From positions 744,001 through 808,000 of the forward strand of contig NZ_UGIA01000001.1 of assembly GCF_900461455.1 (NCBI RefSeq): DNA of 64,000 nucleotides. Direction: 5' to 3'. This document shows, piece by piece, positions 28,953-39,400 of the stretch. A program made the translations under genes and the position numbers. The notes beneath the pieces were generated by a model that did not search any database, had not been told where the DNA came from, and saw only the letters and a program-made list of their open reading frames with translations. This DNA comes from Helicobacter acinonychis (lineage in GTDB: Bacteria; Campylobacterota; Campylobacteria; Campylobacterales; Helicobacteraceae). Every line of letters begins with the position of its first letter. Positions within the stretch are counted from its first letter, which is position 1.

Positions 28953-30689
28953 ATGAAAGAGCAAGAATGGGATTTTAGTGCTTTATTTGAGAATAAAGAA
29001 AGTGCAGAAGAATTTTTAAAAACCTTACAAACAGAAGCACAAGAATTTGAGAGCGCTCATCAAAATAACCTTAAAACTTTAGACGCTACAGGATTTGCCA
29101 ACACGCTTAAAGATTATGAAAACTTGTTAGAAAAAATCTCTAAAGTGATGACTTACGCTCAGCTACTCTTTGCTAAAAATTCCAAAGAAGCGAAGTTTTA
29201 TTCGCAATGCGGAATGGCTTGCACGAATATCCAACAGCATCTCTTATTCTTTGAAATTGAATTTAAGAATTTGGACACTAAAAAACAGCTCGCTTTCATT
29301 AAAAAATGCAAAGATCACGCTTTTTATTTGAACAATCTTATTGAAAAGAAAAAACACACCTTGAATTTAGATGAAGAAAAGATCGCCCTAGCCCTTTCGC
29401 CTGTGGGAGTGGGTGCATTTAGCCGTCTTTTTGATGAGCATTTTTCTTCTTTAAAAATCCCTTTTGAAGATCAAGTTTTGAGCGAAGAAGAGGTTTTAGC
29501 TCTCTTGCACAACCCCAAACGCAAGATCCGTAAAAAATCACAAAAAGCTTTTAGCAAGGTGTTAGAAAAATTCCGCCCTTTGCTCACTTATATTTTAAAC
29601 ATGGTGCGTAAAGATTTGCTCATTGAAACTAAATTGAGAAAATACGACAAAAAGGAGAGTTTCCGCCACATTGACAACCAGATCTCGCAAGAGAGTGTGG
29701 ATAGCATGATAGAGATTGTGAATGCTAATTTTTCTCTAGTGCATCGTTACTACCACAAAAAAGCACAAATTTTAGGGCATAAGCTCAAAGATTACGACCG
29801 CTACGCCCCTTTAAATGCTGAAAGTATCACCATGACTTATTCTCATGCTTTAGAAGAAACACTCAAAGCCCTTAAAGCCTTTAGCCCTGAATTTCATAAA
29901 ATCGCTTCTAAAGCGATTAAAGAGGGTTGGGTGGATTCACATCCTAAAGAATTTAAGCAAGGCGGTGCTTTTAGCCATGGTGCAGTCCCTAGTGCTCACC
30001 CTTATGTGCTATTAAACTACACAGGAAATCGCCGAGACGCTTTCACGATCGCTCATGAATTTGGGCATATGATCCACCAAGAATTGTCTAAAAAACAAGG
30101 CGTATTGAACATGGATACACCCCTAACCACCGCAGAAACCGCTTCTGTCTTTTCTGAAATGCTGCTTTTTGAACATTTAAAAAAGAATTTAAAATCTGAC
30201 GAGCTCCTTTTCATGCTTGCAGGCAAGTTAGAAGATATTTTTTCTACGCTTTTTAGGCAAGTGGTGATGACCAATTTTGAAAGAAGAATCCACGAAATGG
30301 ATGAAGAATTAGACACCAAAGATTTTAATCAAATCTGGTTTGAAGAAAATCAAAGAATGTTTGAAAAGAGCGTGAAACTCACTAAAAACTACCATTTATG
30401 GTGGAGCTATATCCCCCATTTTATCCATTCGCCTTTTTATTGCTACGCTTATAGTTATGGGCAGCTTTTAACTTTAGCGCTTTATGGGCTTTATAAGAAA
30501 AGCGATGCTAAAAGTTTTGTTAAAACTTATACGGAGTTTTTAAGTTTAGGAGGGTCAAAAAGCCCTAAAGAATTAGTATCCATGTTTGGCTTTGACATTG
30601 ATAGCAAAGAATTTTGGGAAATTGGCATGCAAGAGGTACGCCATTTATTAGAAGAATTTGAAAGGCTAATCGCATGCAAAAAGAATTAA
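28953..30689 (+). CDS. pepF: Oligoendopeptidase F (M3 family)
   Basis: A 578-residue cytoplasmic zinc peptidase that trims oligopeptides. The catalytic motif HEFGH occupies His368 to His372 (FTIAHEFGHMIHQELS), and the third zinc ligand lies in the downstream TAETASVFSEMLLFEHL. AAAAGGGG precedes the start. The next gene begins 16 bases before the pepF stop. Equivalent to HP0470. Intact. Confidence 0.94.
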   Translation: MKEQEWDFSALFENKESAEEFLKTLQTEAQEFESAHQNNLKTLDATGFANTLKDYENLLEKISKVMTYAQLLFAKNSKEAKFYSQCGMACTNIQQHLLFFEIEFKNLDTKKQLAFIKKCKDHAFYLNNLIEKKKHTLNLDEEKIALALSPVGVGAFSRLFDEHFSSLKIPFEDQVLSEEEVLALLHNPKRKIRKKSQKAFSKVLEKFRPLLTYILNMVRKDLLIETKLRKYDKKESFRHIDNQISQESVDSMIEIVNANFSLVHRYYHKKAQILGHKLKDYDRYAPLNAESITMTYSHALEETLKALKAFSPEFHKIASKAIKEGWVDSHPKEFKQGGAFSHGAVPSAHPYVLLNYTGNRRDAFTIAHEFGHMIHQELSKKQGVLNMDTPLTTAETASVFSEMLLFEHLKKNLKSDELLFMLAGKLEDIFSTLFRQVVMTNFERRIHEMDEELDTKDFNQIWFEENQRMFEKSVKLTKNYHLWWSYIPHFIHSPFYCYAYSYGQLLTLALYGLYKKSDAKSFVKTYTEFLSLGGSKSPKELVSMFGFDIDSKEFWEIGMQEVRHLLEEFERLIACKKN

Positions 30690-31162
30690 GGCTTTTAAAC
30701 AACAAGCATTGCATGGAATACTTGCAATTTTTATCTAAAAACCATTTGAGTTTTAACCTTTTGTGTGAAAGAGATGCGATTGATTTTTCCCCCAAGCTCC
30801 CTAAAGAAATCCAAGAAAAATTTGGCTCGTTGGTGCTGTTTGTTTTAGCCGGATACACCTTAGAAAGCTTGATGATTGACACACAAAGCGTGCAGTTTGA
30901 AGCTGGGTTTGGTCCTAATAATATCGGTAGCGTGGTTCAAGTAAAACTTCCTAGCATCATTCAAATCCTCATCAAAGAAAAAAATGAAAACATCGTTTTA
31001 TTCAATCGTTGCGATTCGTACGAAGTGTTTCAAAAAGAAGAGCCAATCGTTCAAGAGCCAAAGAAAGACGAACGAGAGTCTAAAGAATGGTTAGATTCTA
31101 AAGAGGCTCTTTTTTCTAACTCCAAAAATCGCACCATTTTAGAAAATTTACACAAAAGCTAA
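30674..31162 (+). CDS. Conserved hypothetical protein (HP0469-like)
   Basis: A 162-residue soluble-looking protein I cannot assign. It has no signal peptide or membrane helix; the middle includes GSLVLFVLAGYTLESLMID and the end is charged (EEPIVQEPKKDERESKEW). It overlaps pepF by 16 bases and is followed after eight bases by the HP0468-like gene, so it is probably cotranscribed with both. The order pepF, HP0469, HP0468, HP0467, HP0466 is the standard H. pylori order, so it is a real gene. Confidence 0.72.
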   Translation: MQKELRLLNNKHCMEYLQFLSKNHLSFNLLCERDAIDFSPKLPKEIQEKFGSLVLFVLAGYTLESLMIDTQSVQFEAGFGPNNIGSVVQVKLPSIIQILIKEKNENIVLFNRCDSYEVFQKEEPIVQEPKKDERESKEWLDSKEALFSNSKNRTILENLHKS

Positions 31163-31173
31163 AGGAAAAATTG

Positions 31174-32661
31174 ATGAGCGTTTTGAAATTGCATTTAAAA
31201 GTCTTTCGTTTTGAAGCCAAAAAAGATTACAACCCTTCTTATGAGTCTTATTTTTTAGAATACCAAGAAGATCAATACCTTTTAGATATTTTAAAACAAC
31301 TCAAAGGCGTGAGCTATAATGAAAATATCGCGCTTAAGATCAACCAAATTGCGGTGTTTGAAGACGCTAAAGTGAGCGATTTGGTGGCGTTTTTTTCTAA
31401 AGAATGGGTGTTAGAGCCTTTGTCTAAACGATACGCTTTAAAAGATTTGGTGATTGATGAAAAGGAAGTTTTAAAAAACTATGAAGATTTTTTCAAACAA
31501 GTCCCCTATATCACTAAAGGCGAAAAAGAAGAGTTAGAAAAATTTATTCAAATCAATTTCATCAACCCCCAAACAAACCCCAAGTATTTGGGCGATGGTT
31601 TTTTCTTGTATATTAAATGGTTGATGAAGCGCTACCCCACAGAGCAAAACCGATTGTTAGAGATGATTTCTAATCCTGAAAGCGGTGTGATGAATTTTTT
31701 AAGCGTGGCACATTACCTCTATAAAAACGATGATAATATTGACCATGAAATCTATGAATTGCAAGAAATGCTCACCAATTCTAAAATCAAGCCATGGAAA
31801 GATTTTGCTAAAAATCTTTTAAGCCTTTTTCAATACAACTCTAACCCCCCTAAAACGCCCAACTCTCCCAAAACTTGCGCACTCTTTAACGCTTATGCGA
31901 AGCATTTAAACGTGCACTCTCTTTTAAAAAGCGCTAAGCTCTATTTAGAAAAAATGGGGCAAAAAACTATTGATCTGCCTTTTTGTTATGATGGGGGCTA
32001 TTATGGGAAGATTATTAGCACGCATGACTTTCTTAAAGCTTGCGCGTATAATCTAGCTCTAGCCAAAGCGAATGGCGTTTCGCTTATTTTTTGCGAAGAA
32101 GATGCGTATTTAAATATCTTGCATGCTAAAGAAATTTTAGACAACAACCCTGAAACCATCAATTCCATCAACGAAGATTTGAAAAAATACCAACTCGTTT
32201 ATGAAAAAAGCGTTGAGGTAGTTTATCTTAATGAGTGGGTTAATGCGTTTTTGGCATGGGAATTGAAAAGCCCTTTTGATGCGTTTTTAGGGGCTGAATT
32301 TTCTCGCATTAAAAAAAGCGATCATTTTTTCAATAAAATCCATTTAAAAAGCCCTAATTTTTTAGAGTCCTTTCAAAATTACGCCCCCCTTTTAGAAGCC
32401 AATGAAACAAGTGGCTTATTCCAATGCGCGCATTTACGCTATTTAGGGATTGATTTAGGGGCGGATTTTTTAATCGTGCATTCTTTAGGGCTTTTTCACG
32501 CTTTTGAAAATTTGAGCCCTAAAGCTTCAAAATTTTATAAAAGAGATAATGACAACACCCCTACTTTATTTTTATCTCAAATCGCGCTAATGGCTATGGG
32601 GGAAAAAAACAAGCAAGCTCTAGGGCTTGATGTGCATTATCATAAAGTTACTTTCATTTAA
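31174..32661 (+). CDS. Conserved protein with degenerate SdhB/HdrB-like architecture (HP0468-like)
   Basis: About 495 residues, without signal or membrane segments; ATG at 31174 follows AAAGGA. Residues about 2-70 (LKLHLKVFRFEAKK, YLLDILKQL, NIALKINQIAVF) resemble the N-terminal 2Fe-2S ferredoxin domain of succinate dehydrogenase/fumarate reductase iron-sulfur subunits, but without the cysteine ligands. Residues about 268-320 (LPFCYDGGYYGK, DFLKACAYNLALAKANGVSL, FCEEDAYLN) resemble the CCG domain of heterodisulfide reductase B / SdhE, where CCG and CxxC cysteines are reduced to single ones. It therefore looks like a redox-protein relative that has lost its cofactors. Function is unknown; the comparison is inference by eye. 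Confidence 0.7.
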   Translation: MSVLKLHLKVFRFEAKKDYNPSYESYFLEYQEDQYLLDILKQLKGVSYNENIALKINQIAVFEDAKVSDLVAFFSKEWVLEPLSKRYALKDLVIDEKEVLKNYEDFFKQVPYITKGEKEELEKFIQINFINPQTNPKYLGDGFFLYIKWLMKRYPTEQNRLLEMISNPESGVMNFLSVAHYLYKNDDNIDHEIYELQEMLTNSKIKPWKDFAKNLLSLFQYNSNPPKTPNSPKTCALFNAYAKHLNVHSLLKSAKLYLEKMGQKTIDLPFCYDGGYYGKIISTHDFLKACAYNLALAKANGVSLIFCEEDAYLNILHAKEILDNNPETINSINEDLKKYQLVYEKSVEVVYLNEWVNAFLAWELKSPFDAFLGAEFSRIKKSDHFFNKIHLKSPNFLESFQNYAPLLEANETSGLFQCAHLRYLGIDLGADFLIVHSLGLFHAFENLSPKASKFYKRDNDNTPTLFLSQIALMAMGEKNKQALGLDVHYHKVTFI

Positions 32662-32662
32662 A

Positions 32663-32977
32663 ATGAACGCTTTTTTAAAACTCGCTCTCGCTTTTTTGAT
32701 GGGGGGGCTTTGGTATGCTTTCAATGGCGAAGGCTCTGAAATGATCGCTCTAGGAATATTCATATTGATCGTGTTTGTCTTTTTTGTCCGCCCTGTGAGT
32801 TTCCAAGACCCAGAAAAACGAGAAGAATACATAGAACGGCTTAAAAAAAACCATGAGAGGAAAATCATCTTGCAAAACAAGCAAAAAGAAGAGCAAATGC
32901 GTTTCTATCAAGCCAAAAAAGAGCGAGAGCTCAAGCAAAAACAAGACCTTAAAGAACAAATGAAAAAATACTCATAA
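32663..32977 (+). CDS. Small membrane protein with coiled-coil tail (HP0467-like)
   Basis: A 104-residue protein starting at 32663. Two hydrophobic helices (about residues 4-18 and 24-39) are followed by a highly charged tail (ERLKKNHERKIILQ, EEQMRFYQAKKERELKQ), which is probably a cytoplasmic coiled coil. It overlaps nothing and is followed nine bases later by another membrane-anchored gene. Function unknown. Confidence 0.68.
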   Translation: MNAFLKLALAFLMGGLWYAFNGEGSEMIALGIFILIVFVFFVRPVSFQDPEKREEYIERLKKNHERKIILQNKQKEEQMRFYQAKKERELKQKQDLKEQMKKYS

Positions 32978-32986
32978 AGGAAAAAT

Positions 32987-33757
32987 ATGGAAATCATTTT
33001 ATTGATTGTTGCAGCGATTGTGTTATTTTATTTTTATAACACTCTCAAAGAATATTTGAAAAACCCCTTAAACTCCAAAGCCAAAACCGAAGAATACGAC
33101 TTGAAAGATGACCCCTATTTGTTGGTGCAATCTAGCCCCCTAGACAAATTCAAGCAAACCCAAGTTGGCGCATATATGCGTCTTTTAAAGTTTTTAGACA
33201 TTCAAAAAAACGCTTTGGATAACGCCTTAAGAACACTCTTTATTAATGAATTAGAGCGATCTTTAAACAGTGAGCAGCAAAATTTAGCTAAAGAGCTTCT
33301 TAATGAGCCTATAGATAAAAAAGAAAATTTTGAATTATTGTGCGAAGAAATCGCCAGTCACACGCATGGGGAATACACCAAACGCTTGAAATTAGTGGAA
33401 TTCCTTATGTTACTAGCCTATGCTGATGGGATCTTGGATAGCAAAGAAAAAGAATTGTTTTTAGATGTGGGGGCGTTTTTACAGATAGACAATCACGATT
33501 TTAACGAGCTTTATGATAATTTTGAACGCTTTAATGCAATAGAAATCCCTATGTCTTTAGAAGACGCAAAAAATCTTTTTGAAATCCCCAAAGAAACTAG
33601 CACCACCACGCAAGAATTAGAGAAAAAAGCTTTGGATTTAAGCGCTCTCTATTACCATAAAATGAATGACAACAAACGCTACAACGAGCAAGAATTTGTC
33701 TCTTTGAAAAAAATCGCCCTCGCTTCTCAACTTTTAGAAACAAATTTAAAATCTTAA
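32987..33757 (+). CDS. Membrane-anchored TerB/DjlA-like domain protein (HP0466-like)
   Basis: A 256-residue protein with one N-terminal membrane helix (MEIILLIVAAIVLFYFY). The central region, about residues 130-185, has the TerB/DjlA-type helical signature: RLKLVEFLMLLAYADGILDS with KEKELFLDVGAFLQI. TerB-like domains bind metal or partner proteins in several stress systems, but the role here is unknown. An AAAGGA ribosome site precedes the start. It is the last intact gene before the decayed hypothetical gene. Confidence 0.7.
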   Translation: MEIILLIVAAIVLFYFYNTLKEYLKNPLNSKAKTEEYDLKDDPYLLVQSSPLDKFKQTQVGAYMRLLKFLDIQKNALDNALRTLFINELERSLNSEQQNLAKELLNEPIDKKENFELLCEEIASHTHGEYTKRLKLVEFLMLLAYADGILDSKEKELFLDVGAFLQIDNHDFNELYDNFERFNAIEIPMSLEDAKNLFEIPKETSTTTQELEKKALDLSALYYHKMNDNKRYNEQEFVSLKKIALASQLLETNLKS

Positions 33758-33774
33758 GATCCACAGGAGATATA

Positions 33775-34491
33775 ATGGAAAATACAATAACAAAAAACAC
33801 CATTAAAGAGGCTATACAGAGCGTTCTTGATAAAAGTATGGTTAAGGGAACTCGCCGTTGCACATCTTTTGAGTTTTGCTACAACTGCTTTAGATCGCAA
33901 GGGCATCAAAAAGACCAAGAGCGAGCATGCGCTATACTTTGCTTTTATTTAGTCAATTGGGGCGACCGCTCTCCTTTCATACTTGAAGAAACCAATTTAA
34001 AAGTGTATCTCCCTAATTATTGATTATATTAGTCAATTAGACAAAGAAACATGGAATATTGATGCAAATAACTGTGATGAAAAAAAATATAGAAAAAATA
34101 ATAGAAACTTACAAACAGCTAGAACAATGCTTTAAAAAGCAAAAATACAACCCTACTAAAACCCTAATCACAAAAATAATGCTAGGGATATTTGGAAATG
34201 TTTGCACATTTGATACCTATTTTTGTGAAACTTTTAAAAAACTTTATAAAGACCATAAAGAGCTAAAATGCAGTTTTACAACCTTTAATAAAACGGCTTT
34301 ATTGTGTATTAAAGATTTTTATAAAAATCATAAGGAAATTATTGATGGTGTTAAATATAGAAACGATCGCTTTTGATGGCGATGAAGCCACCTACCCCTA
34401 CCCTAAAGCGAAATTAATTGACATGTTTGTATTTCAATATGGAATCACACACTCACAGAAGCAAAAACTCTCCCAAATTAAATGCCCTTTT
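33775..34491 (+). pseudogene. Multiply frameshifted hypothetical gene, cysteine-rich
   Basis: An ATG at 33775 with an AGGAG site opens 82 residues (MENTITKNTIKEAIQSVLDK, then FEFCYNCFRSQGHQKDQERA). At 34010-34022 the sense moves to another frame (IIDYISQLDKETWNIDANNC), then from about 34060 to a third (IIETYKQLEQCFKKQKYNPT to EIIDGVKYRNDRF). At about 34345 it shifts again (GDEATYPYPKAKLIDMFVFQ) before ending at 34491, inside the start of the next gene. The pieces read as one protein of about 235 residues with many cysteines. I do not recognise the family. At least three frameshifts make it non-functional as a whole, though the 82- and 105-residue pieces could still be translated. Confidence 0.65.
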
Positions 34492-36377
34492 TAAAAGCCC
34501 TAGAATCTTTTGATGCACCCTTTTTAGAAAAAGAAATTTCAAAGCGTTTTAGGGATAATTTAGTTTTTTTCAAATCCTATCACCCCAATCTTTTTAACGC
34601 TCTCAATACGCCTTTTAAAAATTACCAATTGCTTTTTGAAAAAAACCACTTCAACCTCTTACACACACCCACAAACGCCTTAAGCTACCCTAAAGCTCAG
34701 ATGATAGAAATCGCTTTTAACATGGCACATAGCCCCTTAAATAATCCCAGATGGTCATTAGACAATAACCACCTCTCTTTAAATTATCTAAAAAATCAAA
34801 ATAACCACAAACTCCCCCTAACCCTTAAAGCCACGCATGCGATCCCAAACTTTTTAAATCAAACTCAAACGCCTTGCTCTTTGGGGCAATTCTTACCCCC
34901 TACGATGATTTATGGCGTTTTAGATGGGTTGTTTTTAGCCATTTTACAAGCTCAAAATTACCGCTTCCATTCGCTTTATTTGTTTGAAGAAAATTTAGAT
35001 TTGTTTAAGATCAGTTGCTATTTTGTGCGTTATGAAGATTTGATTATCAAAGGGGCTAAACTCTTTATTCAAGGGTTTTTTAACCCTAATGAATTGAAAA
35101 TTGATTTTTTGAAACGCCCTGTTACGCATTCTTTTTTGAAACTAGAAATCATGCCCTATAAAAGCGCTTTTAATGCGCGTATGCGAGAAAATATTCAAAA
35201 TTATTACAAACAAGCCTTAAGGGGTTGGGGGAGTTTTGAAGATGAATTGCTAGGGTTTAAAAACACGCTTAAAAACTTGCCCCTATACAAAACCCTAAAA
35301 ACTAAACCCAAAAAGATTAACGCCCCCATTTGCGTGGTGGGTAATGGGCCAAGTTTGGATTTACTTTTGCCTTTTTTAAAAGAAAATGAAGAAAATTGCA
35401 TCATTTTTTCATGCGGAACCGCTTTAAAGCCTTTAAAAACGCATGGCATTAAAGTGGATTTTCAAATAGAAGTGGAGCGCATTGATTATCTTAAAGAGGT
35501 TTTAGAAAAAGCCCCCCTAAAAGACACCCCTTTAATAGGGGCTAACATGCTCAATCCTAACGCCTTTTTTTTAGCTAAAGAAGCGTTTATGTTTATGCGT
35601 GGGGGGAGCGCTTGTGCGTATATAAGCCCTTTAAGTGTAGAATATGCAGCACCTTTTGTGGGCAATGCTGGGGTGGCTTTAGCGAGTTTAATGAGCGATG
35701 AAATCTATTTGTGCGCTTTAGATTGCGCTTATATCAAAGGGTTTAAAAAACACGCTAAAAATTCCTATTATGAAAATGAAAAAGAAATTGACACTTCATC
35801 TTTAATAAGCGTGGAGGGTAATTTTAAAGGTTATGAAACTTTTAGCGACTCGCTCTTTTTGCTCTCTAAAGAAAGGATTGAAGAAGCCCTTATTTATTAT
35901 AAGCCTAAAAAAGTCTACAACCTAAGCTATGGGGCTAAAATCAAGCATGCCTTTAGCGTTGATCACTCTCAAATCAAATTAAAAAATTCCAACAAACAAG
36001 AAGCTATCGCTCGCATTAAAAACATGTTTAATTCCCCAAATAACCATGCTAAAGATTTAAAAAATTTACAAAAAAATCTTATTCGTTTTAAAGAAAGTTT
36101 TTTTAAATCTTTAAATACGCCCTGCCAAAGCAAACAAGAAGTGTTTGAATGGGTGGATAATTTGAATATATTATGTCAAACAACCAGCACTAAAAACCCC
36201 ACCATAGGCATTTTATTTGAAGGGAGTGTGGCGCATATCTTACAAAGCGTTTTAATCGTTTCATTGCATGTCAAAGAAAATGAGCTTAAAGAATTGATCA
36301 AACGCTCTCAAAACACTTTAAAACAATTCCTTAAAGAAGCTTGTTTGTTATTGCAAATGCAACTCAAAAAGCCATGA
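34482..36377 (+). CDS. Motility accessory factor-like glycosyltransferase (Maf, MptE-like domain)
   Basis: A 631-residue protein of the Maf (DUF115) family, whose members transfer nonulosonic acids such as pseudaminic acid to flagellin in Campylobacter and Helicobacter. The central MptE-like domain is clear from about residue 284: APICVVGNGPSLDLLLPFLK, then IIFSCGTALKPLKTHGIKVD, GGSACAYISPLSVEYAAPFV, and IYLCALDCAYIKG. The start overlaps the end of the preceding decayed gene by ten bases. Equivalent to HP0465. Intact; specific donor and target are inferred from the family only. Confidence 0.82.
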   Translation: MPFLKALESFDAPFLEKEISKRFRDNLVFFKSYHPNLFNALNTPFKNYQLLFEKNHFNLLHTPTNALSYPKAQMIEIAFNMAHSPLNNPRWSLDNNHLSLNYLKNQNNHKLPLTLKATHAIPNFLNQTQTPCSLGQFLPPTMIYGVLDGLFLAILQAQNYRFHSLYLFEENLDLFKISCYFVRYEDLIIKGAKLFIQGFFNPNELKIDFLKRPVTHSFLKLEIMPYKSAFNARMRENIQNYYKQALRGWGSFEDELLGFKNTLKNLPLYKTLKTKPKKINAPICVVGNGPSLDLLLPFLKENEENCIIFSCGTALKPLKTHGIKVDFQIEVERIDYLKEVLEKAPLKDTPLIGANMLNPNAFFLAKEAFMFMRGGSACAYISPLSVEYAAPFVGNAGVALASLMSDEIYLCALDCAYIKGFKKHAKNSYYENEKEIDTSSLISVEGNFKGYETFSDSLFLLSKERIEEALIYYKPKKVYNLSYGAKIKHAFSVDHSQIKLKNSNKQEAIARIKNMFNSPNNHAKDLKNLQKNLIRFKESFFKSLNTPCQSKQEVFEWVDNLNILCQTTSTKNPTIGILFEGSVAHILQSVLIVSLHVKENELKELIKRSQNTLKQFLKEACLLLQMQLKKP

Positions 36378-36425
36378 TTTTTAATTTTTACACTATAATA
36401 ACAAGCTTAAGTAAAAGGAGTATGC

Positions 36426-39400
36426 ATGCCATATAACGAAATAACAAGGGTTCAAGTCCCTGCTTTAATGCATTTAGCTGAGTTGGGTTATAACTTTATT
36501 TCTCAAAAAGATAAGCCTAACTTAGATACAACCACTAATATTCTAACCAATAGTTTCACTAAAGCCTTTAACCAACTAAACCCCAACCCCACTAAAAACG
36601 CAAAAGATGCACTTAATGGCATGGAAAAACGCTTGAATAATGAAGATTTAGGCAAAAGCTTTTATGAATATTTGTTCAAAAGCGAGCATCAAATCATAGA
36701 TTTTGATAACCCTAACAATAATCTTTATGAAATGATGGCTGAATTACCCTATAAATCCCTATAAGACCTGATATAACCCTTTTTATTAATGGCTTGCCTT
36801 TAGTGAATATAGAGGTTAAGCAACCTTTAGCCGGACAGGGCATTAAAGATGAAAGAGATCGCCATATCAAACGCTATAAAAACCCTGCTAACAAAATCTT
36901 TTATAACCTCACGCAAATTTGGATCTTTAGCGATAACTTACCCTATGATGAAAATAATCCCCATCAAGGCGCATTTTATAGCGCTTCTTATTCGCCTATT
37001 TTCCAACGCTTTGTTGAAGCCGATAAACTAGATATTACCCCCCCCAGAAAATCATCAAAATCACAGATCGCTTGAAGAAATTCAAAAAAAGATCTTAAAA
37101 GAATTTGATCTCACCGCAGACTACCCAAAAAGCCCTAAAAACACCCCCACAAACTCCCTTTTAACTTCGTTTTGTTCTCAAAAAAGGCTTTGCTTTATCC
37201 TAAAATACGGCATTAGTTTTTTACAAGAAAAATCAGAGTTTAAAAAACACATTTGGCGTTATGCGCAAATGTTTGCGAGTCTGAATGTTTTAAAAGAATT
37301 GCAAAAGCATTATGAAACTAACCCTAAAGACCCCCTAAAAGGCGTCATTTGGCACACGCAAGGCAGCGGCAAAACCGCCTTAACCTACCATTTAACCAAA
37401 ATCATAAGAGACTTTTTTAACCCCCTCAATAAAAAAACTAAATTTTATTTTATTGTAGACAGATTGGATTTATTAGAGCAAGCTAAAAGCGAGTTTTTAA
37501 AAAGAGGTCTTGAAGTGCATGAGCCAAAAAATAAAGAAGAATTAAGCCAAAAATTAAAAAACCCTAGCGTGTTTGATGGCACTCAAGGGAATGATGAAAT
37601 CGTCGTTGTGAATATCCAGCGATTCAAAGACCCCAATGAAAAAGACTCTAATGAAAATAAAGATCTTTCTAACAACAAGCCTAAAGAAATCGTTTCTAAG
37701 ACAGAATTGCAAGAAGCGATAAAAGATGACCACGATTTACAAAGGGTGTTTATTATAGATGAAGCCCACAGGAGCTATGATCCTAAAGGTTGCTTTTACG
37801 CTAATTTGATAGAGTGCGACAAAACAGCGATCAAAATCGCCCTCACAGGCACGCCACTATTAGAAGACAACGCACAAGATAAGGCCACTAAAAACACTTT
37901 TGGCAATTATTTACACACCTATTCTTATACAGAATCCATTAAAGACAAACACACCCTAAAGCTCCAATTAGAAAGCATTGAAACGAACTATAAAGAAAAA
38001 TTACAAGCAATCTATCGCCTTTTACAAGAAAGCATCACTATTGAAGACACCAAAATTAAAAAAGAAGCTGTTTTTAATGATGAAAAATACATTAATGCCA
38101 TGCTCTCTTATGTCATTAGAGATTTATTGAATTTCAGGCAATTGAATGATCATAATGAAAATTTAAAGGCCATGGTGGTTTGCTCTTCAAGCACACAAGC
38201 TAAAAAAGCTAATGAGTTTTTTAATGAAGTTCAAGAAGAAGTTTTACAAAACCACCCTAATCTAAAAATTTTAAACAAACTCAAATCTGACCTAATTTTG
38301 CATGATGAACAAGAAATCAAAGAAAAGATTTATTCTTTCAAGCATGAAGATACAGATATAGTCTTTGTGTATAACATGCTTTTAACCGGCTTTGATTTAC
38401 CCAATCTCAAACGCCTTTATATCCACAGAAAATTAGACAAACACAATTTACTCCAAGCCCTAGCTAGGGTGAATCGCCCCTATAACAACATGTCTTATGG
38501 CTACCTTATAGATTTTGTAGGTATTGAAGAAAACTTTAAGCAAACGACTGATGATTACTTGAGAGAATTAAACGACTTTAATCTAAACGACTCTAATCAA
38601 GGCGATTCCAATACTAAAGATATGTTTGCAGATCCTAATACTTTAGAAAAAGACATTAAAAACGCCTATAACGACCTTTTTGATTACCCCATTGACAATA
38701 TAGAGGCCATGACTAACGCCATTGTTAGTATAAGCGAAATGAAAGAGCTTCAAAAAGTCTCACACGCCATTAACACGCTTAAAGAGCGCTACAACATCAT
38801 ACGAACTTCTAACGATGAAAAAATCCTTTCCTTAAAAGAAAAAATGGATATTGAAAAAATCAGCAAAATCTCTTCAATGCTTAACCAAAAAGCCAAACAA
38901 CTCCACGCAAAAGAAAACATCAACAAAGCCATAAACACTAACGATTTAATCATTTTAGAAGACCTCATCGCTCTTTTAGACTTTAAAATAGAGTTTAAAG
39001 AAAGTAAAGAATTGCGTTTTAAAGAAAGAGAAGAAATCAGCGCCAAATACAAGCAAGCTAAAGAGGTTTTAGAAAACAGCCCAGACAAAAAAGGTAAGGA
39101 ATTTCAAGATTTTTCTAAAAAGCTTTCAAAATTGCTCCAAGAACCCCTAACTAGTGATAATTTTAATGAAATTTCTACCGCTTGCAACACGCTTGTTTCC
39201 CAAGCAGAAAAAGCCAATCAAAAAACCACCCTTTTATTAAATAAATACAATAATGATTTATCTTATGTGATCACGCATAAACGCCTTATGGATCAAAACA
39301 TTTCTAACCCAATGGGAATTTTCACGCTTTTAAGCGCGCTAAAAAGCGCTCTTGATGAGCGTATTTCTAAGCGTCAAGAAACCTTAAGCGAAGAAGATAC

